Shown here one piece after another: positions 57,130 to 64,000 of a DNA stretch of 64,000 nucleotides. Both the position numbers and the translations under genes were made by a program. Numbering within the stretch: position 1 is the stretch's first letter; the number at the start of each line of letters is the position of its first letter. Source of the stretch: Mailhella massiliensis (lineage in GTDB: Bacteria > Desulfobacterota > Desulfovibrionia > Desulfovibrionales > Desulfovibrionaceae). A model generated the notes under the pieces. The model was not told where the DNA came from, did no database searches, and was given only the letters and a program-made list of their open reading frames with translations. The stretch is from positions 878,406 through 942,405 of the forward strand of contig NZ_LT706952.1 of NCBI RefSeq assembly GCF_900155525.1. The letters are read 5' to 3'.

Positions 57130-58007
57130 AGTTTGTTCCCAACGGTTCGATTATCAAATTTCTGCTGATTGCTGTTCTGGGCTGTGGCCTTGCCTTTCTC
57201 ATGGCATGGCTGACAACCATGTTTACCGTTATTAAAATTACGCAAGGCGTTTCACTTGCAGGAGTAGCGCTGATACTGCTCTGGTGCGTCGTGATCGGCG
57301 GGGCCGCTGTTTGGAGCATCTGCGCCTTTTGTGCGCTTTATGTGGGAACATGGCGCAAACATCACGTTGATCACGCAATCCGTCTGAGTGAAGCCATGCT
57401 CATGCTGCATGCTTCCACGAACCATGAACAGTTGGAAGCGCTTCGCCATTATCGTATCCGGGTGTTCAAAAGTCATGAAGCAATCCCGGCGGGAGGAAAA
57501 CTCGGCGTGGATTGCCGTGAAGTTTCCAACTTTCTTTCTCCCATGCTCTTTGGGTTCAATAAGTTTTTTGCTCTCGGATCGCCCGAATATTGTTGCGATG
57601 CCACACAACTTTCCGCAATTGTGGAGGAAAATCAGACGCGCTGGTGTGGCGAAAGCAGTGTAGCTCCAAGCTGTGATGCCGCAAAACTCAACAGGGAGAT
57701 TGAAGAGCTGAAAAAGAAATACAAGGAAATGACGGAGAAATATACCAGCGCAGCGGGACGAGAAGGCAAATTAAAAAACGAAATCGAACAAATAGAAGCA
57801 CATATACACATTCTTGTCATATTAGCGAATAAGGTTACCAGAGAATTCACCCACCCACTCGCCAAACACGAAATTATGCGCCAATACAAGGAAATCGGCA
57901 AGACGTTGGGGGTTGAAAACGCTCCGGGCAATTACATAGAAATTTTTCGCAAGGCAATGCCGAAAGAGTATATCAACCACGGCGGAGCGCCTATTCAAAA
58001 TCCCTGA
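57126..58007 (+). CDS. Membrane protein with two helices and cytoplasmic coiled coil, unknown function
   Basis: 293 residues, not recognised as a family. Two membrane helices (about 10-30 and 43-70: LLIAVLGCGLAFLMAW, and ALILLWCVVIGGAAVWS) anchor it. A soluble region follows with several Cys and His residues (FGSPEYCCDAT-like, WCGES). A coiled coil (about 180-220, EIEELKKKYKEMTEKY) precedes a C-terminal helical tail. The start overlaps the stop of the AlbA/ATP-binding gene (ATGA), so both products are likely made in fixed ratio and may work together, for example in signalling or defence. This is inferred from coupling only. Confidence 0.65.
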   Translation: MKFVPNGSIIKFLLIAVLGCGLAFLMAWLTTMFTVIKITQGVSLAGVALILLWCVVIGGAAVWSICAFCALYVGTWRKHHVDHAIRLSEAMLMLHASTNHEQLEALRHYRIRVFKSHEAIPAGGKLGVDCREVSNFLSPMLFGFNKFFALGSPEYCCDATQLSAIVEENQTRWCGESSVAPSCDAAKLNREIEELKKKYKEMTEKYTSAAGREGKLKNEIEQIEAHIHILVILANKVTREFTHPLAKHEIMRQYKEIGKTLGVENAPGNYIEIFRKAMPKEYINHGGAPIQNP

Positions 58008-58089
58008 AAGGCAAGAAACCTGACCTGCTCAGGTTCGCAGCCCTCAACTTGTCCCCGTTATAACATAGTAAAATAACATAAAAATTATC

Positions 58090-58128
58090 AACCTCCCTTT
58101 CTTAGGCCTAAGAAAGGGAGGTTTTGTT
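58090..58128 (+). terminator. Perfect 34-bp palindromic terminator
   Basis: A 17-bp dyad (58090-58106 with 58107-58123) without spacer, followed by TTGTTTC. It ends the AlbA-membrane protein operon. Confidence 0.85.
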
Positions 58129-58242
58129 TCGCCTTTGCTAACACCCCGTCTATTCAGCGTTTTCCTCTGGGCATAGGGTGTGTTCTCTCCAGATGCTTCT
58201 GGATGGATTCATACACTTCAGCCTGAATACAGGGAGATGCTG

Positions 58243-58452
58243 ATGGCGACCAAAAAATTATCACCGCAAGAAGTTGCCGACATGTACGGCGTGAAGACAT
58301 GCACACTGGCCCGCTGGCGCTGTAAAAAAGTTGGCCCGCGCTACGCCAAGCTCGGCAGCCGTGTCATGTACGACATAGAAGACCTTGAAGACTGGTTTGC
58401 GTCACGCTGCGTCCATACCAGAGATTCCGCCCCTCAATTGAGGAAGCGATAA
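58243..58452 (+). CDS. AlpA/MerR-type helix-turn-helix protein (putative excisionase)
   Basis: 69 residues. [21 protein letters not shown] and the strand [20 protein letters not shown] are the classical HTH_17/AlpA layout. In integrative elements such proteins act as excision factors or activators of the integrase. ATG 58243 has GGAG six bases ahead; ATG 58237 is possible. The stop overlaps the primase start by one base (TAATG), so the two genes are coupled. Confidence 0.85.
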   Translation: MATKKLSPQEVADMYGVKTCTLARWRCKKVGPRYAKLGSRVMYDIEDLEDWFASRCVHTRDSAPQLRKR

Positions 58453-61082
58453 TGAGCGCCGACATTCTGCACAGTTTTGCCGAGTGTCTGCGTGCAGCGG
58501 GGCTGGAGATCGAGGTCGTGCAGGCCGACGGCCTCCTGCACCGCTGTGGCACAGCGGACCGGCCCCATCGCAGGGACGGCGCGTACAAGGCGTTTCTGGA
58601 TACTCCGGCCTCCATCTGGTGGAAAAACTGGCGCACCGGCGATGAAGGTACATGGACATACAAGCCAGCAAAAGAACTGACCGCCGCCGAACGGGATGCC
58701 CTGCGTGAACGCACCCGGGCCATCAAAGCGCACAAGGAAACCGAGCAGAACCGCCGCTGGCAGGCCGCCGCCAAACTGGCCGCGAGCATCTGGAACTGTT
58801 CCCGAAACGCCGGGGACGACCATCCCTACCTGCAACGGAAGGGAGTCCCGGCCATCGGATTGCGCCGGACAAAAGACGGGCGTCTGATTATCCCTGTTCT
58901 GAACCAGTCCGGCAGGATACAAAGTCTGCAATTCATCCTGCCGGAACAAACTGCCGAGGGTACGGACAAGTTCTTTCTCAAGGGAGGACGCACGGCGGGA
59001 GGCTTCTTTTCCTTTTCCACCGAAGACAGGAAGAAAGACGGTCCCCTGCTGATTGCCGAGGGGTATGCTACAGCGATCAGTCTTCATCTGGCGACCGGTT
59101 ATGCATGTCTTGTGGCCTTCAACGCCGGGAATCTGAAAGCCGTGGCCGTCATGGCCAGAGAGAGGTATGCAAAGCGTGAAATCATCCTCTGTGCCGATAA
59201 CGACACGGAGACACAAGGGAATCCCGGCAAGAAGATGGCCTCTCTGGCGGCTCAGGCCGTGGGCGGCAAGCTGGCCGTCTGCCCGGTTCATGAAGGCAAG
59301 GCGACGGACTTCAACGACCTGCACCGGCTGCGTTCTCTTGAGGCTGTCCGGGCCGTTGTGGAAGAAGCGCGAAAGCGGGATGACGACTGCCCCATGCCGG
59401 AAGGCTTTTTTCTGGTGAAGGAAGGCAGACGCGCCGGGCTGTACAAGCTGGAGACCAGATCGGACGGAGACAGTCAGGAAATCCGGCTTGGTCCTCCGCT
59501 TCTGGTCAAAGGCATGACGCGGGGAGCTGACGGCAACGAATGGGGCCTGATGCTGGAATGGATTGACCCGGATGGCAACAAGCACGCATGGGCCATGCCC
59601 GTGGAAATGCTGTTCCGGCAGGGAAACGACTGGTACAGCATACTGGCCTCCGGCGGGTGGTTCGGCAATCCGTCCACCCGGTCGAAGCTGGCGGCATTTC
59701 TATCCACGGTCCGGCCCCTCCGACGGATACGCTGTGTTTTGCGCACGGGCTGGCATGAATCCGTCTACGTGCTTCCCGATACCGTTTACGGCGTAACAGA
59801 AGAAGACACCGTGCTGCAATCCTCGCAGCATGGCGGCTTGTACCGTACATCTGGAACGATGGAAGGCTGGCGGGAGATAGCGGAATTGTGCGTCGGCAAC
59901 TCCCGTCTCAGTTTCGCGTTATGCGCGGCCTTCGCCGGGCCTTTGCTTCGCCCGGCCGGTCTGGAAGGCGGCGGCTTCAGCTTTGAGGGAGGCTCATCCT
60001 CCGGTAAGACCACGGCATTGCAGATCGCCGCCTCCGTCTGGGGCGGTCATGAACATGTCCGAAGCTGGCGGGCTACGGACAACGGGCTTGAAGGCATCGC
60101 CGCCCTGCACAACGACAATGTGCTGATTCTGGATGAAATGGGGCAGGTCAACGGACGTGTTCTTGCCGAATGCGCCTACATGCTGGCCAACGGACAGGGC
60201 AAAGGCCGCTCGAACCGTGAAGGCGGAATTCGCCGTTCCCAGAACTGGCGTCTGCTCTTTCTCTCCAGCGGCGAACTGGGGCTTTCCGACAAGCTGGCCG
60301 AGAACGGTCTGAAATCCAGAGGCGGGCAGGAAGTGCGTTTCGTGGGGCTGCCTGTGGACTCGTCCATGCTCACCAGCCTGCATGGTCTTCCCGATGCCGG
60401 AGCCGTGGCCAATCGTATCAAGTTGCTTGCTTCCGAACATTACGGTCATGCGGGGCATGATTTTCTGCAAAAGCTGACGAAGGTCGAAACCCTGAACGCC
60501 GTCCGGGCGGAAATCGGCCCGGCAATGGCCGATGCCGTCAGGCATCTTGTCCCCGAAGGCGCTGACGGACAGGTACGACGTGTGGCCATGCGCTTCGCCC
60601 TGTGCGGCATGGCCGGAATGCTGGCCCTGCGGCTGGGCATCCTTCCCGAAAAGCTGGACGTATTGAACTGCATCGAAATCTGCTTCCGGGACTGGCTCAC
60701 GGCAAGAGGCGGAACCGGAGCTTCCGAGGATACCGCCATCCTTTCCACGGTACGGCTGTTCATCGAACGGCACGGCGCAAGCCGCTTTCAGGATTTGGAT
60801 ACGCAAATGTCCACCTGCATCAACCGGGTGGGATTTCAGCGTACTCGCAACGGCACGACCGAGTATCTGATACTTCCGGAGAGTTTTCGGGCCGAAGTCG
60901 TCAGGGGATACGCAGAGGCAAGAGCTGTGCGTGTTCTGCGTGAAGCTGGATGGTTACGCACTCCTTCTAAAAACAGACTGAAACATCAGGAAAGGCTTCC
61001 TGGTCTAGGGCGCGTGCGTGTCTACATTGTTTGTTTGCCTGATGACCCGGATGAAGAAACTGCTCCTGCCTTGCCTGATTGA
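58452..61082 (+). CDS. TOPRIM-DUF927 primase/helicase of mobile element
   Basis: 876 residues combining replication modules. The N-terminal part (1-130) resembles primase leader regions. The TOPRIM domain (about 195-290) has [14 protein letters not shown] and [10 protein letters not shown], giving the Glu and DxD metal ligands. DUF927 (about 310-620) includes Walker [10 protein letters not shown] at about 514 and Walker [11 protein letters not shown]. The C-terminal 200 residues are helical. It probably primes and unwinds element DNA after transfer or excision. It is coupled to the AlpA gene upstream, and an array of repeats that could be an origin lies right after it. Confidence 0.88.
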   Translation: MSADILHSFAECLRAAGLEIEVVQADGLLHRCGTADRPHRRDGAYKAFLDTPASIWWKNWRTGDEGTWTYKPAKELTAAERDALRERTRAIKAHKETEQNRRWQAAAKLAASIWNCSRNAGDDHPYLQRKGVPAIGLRRTKDGRLIIPVLNQSGRIQSLQFILPEQTAEGTDKFFLKGGRTAGGFFSFSTEDRKKDGPLLIAEGYATAISLHLATGYACLVAFNAGNLKAVAVMARERYAKREIILCADNDTETQGNPGKKMASLAAQAVGGKLAVCPVHEGKATDFNDLHRLRSLEAVRAVVEEARKRDDDCPMPEGFFLVKEGRRAGLYKLETRSDGDSQEIRLGPPLLVKGMTRGADGNEWGLMLEWIDPDGNKHAWAMPVEMLFRQGNDWYSILASGGWFGNPSTRSKLAAFLSTVRPLRRIRCVLRTGWHESVYVLPDTVYGVTEEDTVLQSSQHGGLYRTSGTMEGWREIAELCVGNSRLSFALCAAFAGPLLRPAGLEGGGFSFEGGSSSGKTTALQIAASVWGGHEHVRSWRATDNGLEGIAALHNDNVLILDEMGQVNGRVLAECAYMLANGQGKGRSNREGGIRRSQNWRLLFLSSGELGLSDKLAENGLKSRGGQEVRFVGLPVDSSMLTSLHGLPDAGAVANRIKLLASEHYGHAGHDFLQKLTKVETLNAVRAEIGPAMADAVRHLVPEGADGQVRRVAMRFALCGMAGMLALRLGILPEKLDVLNCIEICFRDWLTARGGTGASEDTAILSTVRLFIERHGASRFQDLDTQMSTCINRVGFQRTRNGTTEYLILPESFRAEVVRGYAEARAVRVLREAGWLRTPSKNRLKHQERLPGLGRVRVYIVCLPDDPDEETAPALPD

Positions 61083-61084
61083 GC

Positions 61085-61224
61085 GGTGACAGTGGTGACA
61101 ATGGTGACAAACCTACAGCCGCAAGGGGTTACGCCTGTCACCACTGTCACCATTGCATATTTGAGTGGTGACAGCCGAAAAGCATTGCCATTGCTCGATT
61201 GTCACCACTGTCACCGTTGTCACC
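61085..61224. repeat. Array of nine GGTGACA/TGTCACC heptamers, candidate replication or transfer origin
   Basis: GGTGACA occurs at 61085, 61094, 61103 and 61167. The complement TGTCACC occurs at 61136, 61145, 61200, 61209 and 61218. Within clusters the period is 9 bp, and clusters face one another, for example CAATGGTGACA near 61100 against TGTCACCATTG at 61145. The array fills the 169 bases between the primase and relaxase genes. Confidence 0.85.
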
Positions 61225-61251
61225 ACTGAAAATGAGTAAAGGGAAAAAACC

Positions 61252-62439
61252 ATGTCCTACCTCGTACTCCACATGGACAAATTCAAAAAGGAAGCCATAC
61301 GCGGCATCCAGAGCCACAACCGGCGGGAACGGGAGAGCCACAGCAACCCCGATATTGACTACGACAGGAGCGCGGCGAACTACGAGCTGCACGAAGTCGC
61401 CTCATCGAACTATGCCGAGGCCATTCAGAACCGCATTGACGATCTCCTGCTGGTCAAGGCCGTGAGAAAGGACGCCGTGCGCATGTGCGGGCTTATCGTC
61501 ACCTCGGACAAGGCGTTTTTTGATGGTCTCACGCCGGAGGAAACAAGGCGTTTCTTTGAGGAGAGCAAAGCCTTTCTCACGGAGTTTGTGGGCGCGGAGA
61601 ATGTCGTTTCCGCCATGGTTCATATGGATGAAAAGACACCGCACATGCATTTCCTTCATGTGCCGGTGACGCCGGACGGGAGGCTCAACGCCAACAAAAT
61701 CTATACACGCCAGAGTCTGCGGAAACTGCAATCAGAGCTTCCCGCTCATCTGCAAAGCCGGGGCTTCGTCATTGAACGCGGCGTGGAACAGACGCCCGGT
61801 TCCGCGAAAAAGCATCTGGCTACCCGCGAGTTTAAGCAGCAACAGGAAGCATTGGAGAAACTGATTCAGGAGTCCGAAGAGACCGCACGGAATTCCCGGC
61901 AGCTTATCAACGCATTGGAACAGCGTGAAGAAGAGTTGAGAAAGAGCATTGAAGAGTATGAACGGCAGTCCGAGGATGCGGAAAAAATTCTTCGTGAAGA
62001 TTCCTCTCTGCCGAAAGCCTCTCTTTTCAATTATCCGTCCATGCTGAAAAAAGCCTCTTCCCTCATTGAAGAACTGAAAAAGGCGCTTGCCGTCAAACAC
62101 CTTGTCCAGACAGAGAAGGAAATTCTGCAACGGGAAGTGGATACCCTTCGCGGAAAGCTGACGTGGCTTGAAGCGGGATACACGGCCCACAGAAAACAAA
62201 GCCATGAGGAAAAAGAGGAGCTGGAGAAGCAGTTGAAGAAAATGAAGAGAATTATGGCAGGCTATCAGGAATTTCTGCTTCTGCCGGAAATCCGGCCGCT
62301 GCATATCGAGTTCGTGGAACGCAAGCGTGCCGAACAGCTTCAGCGGCAGCAGGAAGAGGAACGGCAGCGGCAGGAACAGGAGGCGAGGGACAGGGAGCGT
62401 CGGCAGGCGATGATCGCCCGTGGCATGAGGATGAGGTAA
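61252..62439 (+). CDS. mobV: MobV/Pre-type relaxase
   Basis: 395 residues. The N-terminal relaxase domain (1-200) has motif I around IQSHNRRERESHS and motif III HMDEKTPHMHF (about 124-134), which holds the metal-binding histidines; the HNRRE segment contains the catalytic region of the MobV family. The C-terminal half (about 200-395) is a long, highly charged coiled coil ending in a Glu/Arg/Gln-rich tail. It nicks the element at its transfer origin and pilots the strand. AAAGGGA precedes the ATG. Confidence 0.9.
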   Translation: MSYLVLHMDKFKKEAIRGIQSHNRRERESHSNPDIDYDRSAANYELHEVASSNYAEAIQNRIDDLLLVKAVRKDAVRMCGLIVTSDKAFFDGLTPEETRRFFEESKAFLTEFVGAENVVSAMVHMDEKTPHMHFLHVPVTPDGRLNANKIYTRQSLRKLQSELPAHLQSRGFVIERGVEQTPGSAKKHLATREFKQQQEALEKLIQESEETARNSRQLINALEQREEELRKSIEEYERQSEDAEKILREDSSLPKASLFNYPSMLKKASSLIEELKKALAVKHLVQTEKEILQREVDTLRGKLTWLEAGYTAHRKQSHEEKEELEKQLKKMKRIMAGYQEFLLLPEIRPLHIEFVERKRAEQLQRQQEEERQRQEQEARDRERRQAMIARGMRMR

Positions 62440-62792
62440 GGCGTCGGGGAGAAATCTTCGCACAGGCCGAAGATATAGCCCACTATGCTTCACTTCGTGA
62501 AGCGTGGGCGACCGTCCCGCTCGACCGGAAAGGCAAAATACCATCAACGAGGATTTTTTTGTCTGATATAGGTGTGCATAAAAATCGAGGCGTTGCCATG
62601 CGCAAGAGGCCTGACAAGCCGCATGAAAGGTGAATTCAAACTTCGGCTAAATATCTGACTGAAGTCCGCCGTCAGGAGGAATGTCGGAAAACAGGAACAG
62701 CCAGCTTCTACACCATGAGCAACGAGTTTCACTATTATTGATATTCCAGATGATGAACTGTGAATAAGAATGCACTGAGAGGAGAAATCGCC
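62440..62792. other. 353-base region between relaxase and serine recombinase genes, with stem-loop
   Basis: No gene is seen. An interrupted stem-loop at 62478-62509 (GCCCAC and GCTTCAC pairing with GTGAAGC and GTGGGC around a TTC loop, with a 3-base bulge) lies 40 bases after the relaxase stop. From about 62560 the base composition shifts to AT-rich, continuing into the recombinase gene. No T tract follows the stem, so it may be a transfer origin or recombination site rather than a terminator. Confidence 0.5.
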
Positions 62793-63407
62793 ATGGCAAA
62801 AATTTATGGATATATCCGTGTATCCAGTACAGATCAAAATGAGAGTCGTCAGCGCATCGCTCTTGAGCAACAGGGCATACCGTCAGGTCATATTTTTATG
62901 GACAAAATGTCGGGCAAAGATTTTCAGCGTCCACAGTATCAGGCAATGCTCAGAAAGCTCAGGTCAGGGGATTTGCTCTGTGTCGTCAGCATTGACAGAC
63001 TAGGTAGAAACTATGAGGAAATTCTGGAACAGTGGCGTGTGCTGACCAAAGAAAAGCATGTGGATATCCTCGTCCTCGATATGCCCATGCTCGACACCAG
63101 ACGTGACAAAAACCTGCTCGGTACCTTCATTGCTGATCTTGTTTTGCAGGTACTTTCCTTTGTGGCTCAGAACGAACGGGAGAATATCCGTAGCAGGCAG
63201 GCCGAAGGGATCGCCGCCGCAAAACAGCGCGGTGTACGCTTTGGCCGTGAAATCAAGCCATTGCCGGATAATTTCTTGGAAAATTGCGCTCTTTGGCGTA
63301 ATGGCCAAATCTCAGGTCTGGAAGCAGCCAGAAGATGCCGGATGCCTCAAAGTACGTTTTACCGAAAAGCCGGACGGCTTCTGGAAAATAGCGCTAATAG
63401 TGTCTAA
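62793..63407 (+). CDS. Serine recombinase (resolvase/invertase family)
   Basis: 204 residues. The catalytic domain (1-135) has YIRVSSTDQNESRQ with the nucleophilic Ser, and IDRLGRNYEEI with the conserved DRLxR box. The C-terminal HTH (about 160-200) has GLEAARRCRMPQSTFYRKA. ATG 62793 with GAGGAGA ahead is chosen over an in-frame upstream ATG at 62760, since the family begins at the AKIYGYIR strand. It may resolve element multimers or invert DNA. Its lower GC content compared with the relaxase suggests a separate origin. Confidence 0.9.
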   Translation: MAKIYGYIRVSSTDQNESRQRIALEQQGIPSGHIFMDKMSGKDFQRPQYQAMLRKLRSGDLLCVVSIDRLGRNYEEILEQWRVLTKEKHVDILVLDMPMLDTRRDKNLLGTFIADLVLQVLSFVAQNERENIRSRQAEGIAAAKQRGVRFGREIKPLPDNFLENCALWRNGQISGLEAARRCRMPQSTFYRKAGRLLENSANSV

Positions 63408-63463
63408 CAAGGTGTACTTTGAGAGGACGAGGGGCGAAGGAGAATTTTATTATCCAGTGAGGT

Positions 63464-63533
63464 TTGACAGCGACTATTTTTTTACCTAAAGGAAGAAAAA
63501 TTGATTTCCCCAAAAAGTACAGTTTTTGGGGAA
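63464..63533 (+). promoter_or_regulatory. Promoter-like pair and hairpin ahead of the methyltransferase gene
   Basis: TTGACA (63464-63469) is spaced 17 bases from TAAAGG. A perfect 11-bp hairpin follows (63506-63516 with 63523-63533) and ends 12 bases before the ATG at 63546, so it may cover the ribosome binding region or serve as an operator. Confidence 0.55.
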
Positions 63534-63545
63534 CGGGTGGTGGCA

Positions 63546-64000
63546 ATGGCAACATCTCTCCAAGTTAAATCAAAACAGCGCGTGGCCGCGCATGGCGAAG
63601 TCTTCACCGCCGAACGGGAAGTCAAAGCCATGTGCGATCTCGTTGCTGACGAATGTTCCCGTATAGACAGTCGTTTTCTTGAGCCCGCCTGCGGCAATGG
63701 TAACTTTCTCGCTGAAGTGCTTCGACGCAAGCTGGAAGTCGTAAAAAGACGCTACGGCAAAAGCAGGCATGAGTATGAGCGCTACGCTGTTTTGGCGCTG
63801 TCCAGTCTCTATGGCGTGGACATCCTGAGCGATAATGCGGAAGAGTGCCGTATCCGGCTTCTGAATCTTTGGAATGAAGAATACTACAACACTCTTGCCG
63901 CACCCGTCGATGGAGAGTTGCTTGCGTCTGTTCGGTACATTCTAGAGCGCAATATTCTGTGCGGCGATGCGCTCACGCTGCTTCGCTCCGATGGGACTCC
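63546..64000 (+). CDS. N6-adenine DNA methyltransferase, 3'-truncated by window edge
   Basis: The frame starts at ATG 63546 (MATSLQVKSKQRVAAHGEV) and stays open to the last base, 151 codons. SAM motif I is FLEPACGNGNFLAEV near residue 43, preceded by GEVFTAEREVKAMCDLV, the usual lead-in of type I/IIG/III-like adenine methyltransferases. GVDILSDNAEECRIRL fits motif II, and ILCGDALTLL lies before motif IV, which is outside the window. It may belong to a restriction or phage-defence system of the element, or stand alone. A hairpin directly upstream could control it. Confidence 0.85.
   Translation, partial: MATSLQVKSKQRVAAHGEVFTAEREVKAMCDLVADECSRIDSRFLEPACGNGNFLAEVLRRKLEVVKRRYGKSRHEYERYAVLALSSLYGVDILSDNAEECRIRLLNLWNEEYYNTLAAPVDGELLASVRYILERNILCGDALTLLRSDGT

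Larger units (their letters stand above)
54215..64000. mobile_element. Integrative mobilizable element in tRNA-fMet, right end outside window
   Basis: It starts at the tRNA-fMet fragment and carries a tyrosine integrase, AlpA-like HTH protein, primase/helicase, MobV relaxase, serine recombinase and a DNA methyltransferase. No type IV secretion or coupling-protein gene is visible, so it looks mobilizable rather than self-transmissible, at least for the visible part. The reconstituted tRNA-fMet gene is expected at the other end, beyond 64000. Confidence 0.8.

Overview
The window reads as a chromosome segment of a strictly anaerobic member of the Desulfovibrionaceae (Desulfovibrio/Bilophila/Mailhella type). 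The reasons are the superoxide reductase, rubredoxin and rubredoxin:oxygen oxidoreductase genes next to cytochrome bd, a flavodiiron protein whose iron ligands fall at the Desulfovibrio numbering, high GC content, and tripartite tricarboxylate transport parts. The genus is inferred, not proven.

Left part (1-23.2 kb): an NYN-domain protein cut by the window edge, purF, uvrC, an EamA exporter and a His-rich ZraP/Spy-like periplasmic protein. These are followed by a regulatory and transport block. On the minus strand lie a CecR-like TetR regulator, a sensor kinase with a periplasmic-binding-protein-like sensor, a sigma54 response regulator, and a branched-chain amino acid type binding protein behind a textbook sigma54 promoter. 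Diverging from tetR is a YbhG-YbhF-YbhS-YbhR type ABC exporter. Next come thiD, an NhaD-type antiporter, an SDR oxidoreductase, and rlmE-yebC.

Oxygen-defence locus (23.5-28.5 kb, plus strand): desulfoferrodoxin, a two-domain rubredoxin, a 60-residue NrdD-tail-like ORF, rubredoxin, the flavodiiron O2 reductase and cydAB. Together they cover superoxide reduction, electron delivery, O2 reduction to water and a membrane quinol oxidase. After this come an MFS transporter, a TctC binding protein with its GntR regulator (perfect 22-bp operator), and an AT-rich phospholipase-D-like gene carrying a frameshift.

Information-processing block (33.3-48.3 kb, minus strand): tRNA-Thr, tRNA-Tyr, tRNA-Gly, tuf, rpmG, tRNA-Trp, secE, nusG, rplK, rplA, rplJ, rplL, rpoB, rpoC. 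It is in the classical order but has an unusually long (about 970 bp) rplL-rpoB spacer and a branched inverted repeat between rpoB and rpoC. An autotransporter, an Hsp20 and an MFS transporter follow.

Right end (54.2-64 kb): an integrated mobile element. It begins at a 3' fragment of an initiator tRNA-Met gene and carries a tyrosine integrase, an AlbA/ATP-binding regulator with a coupled membrane protein, an AlpA-type HTH protein, a TOPRIM-DUF927 primase/helicase, an array of heptamer repeats, a MobV relaxase, a serine recombinase, and the first 150 residues of an adenine-specific DNA methyltransferase that runs off the window.
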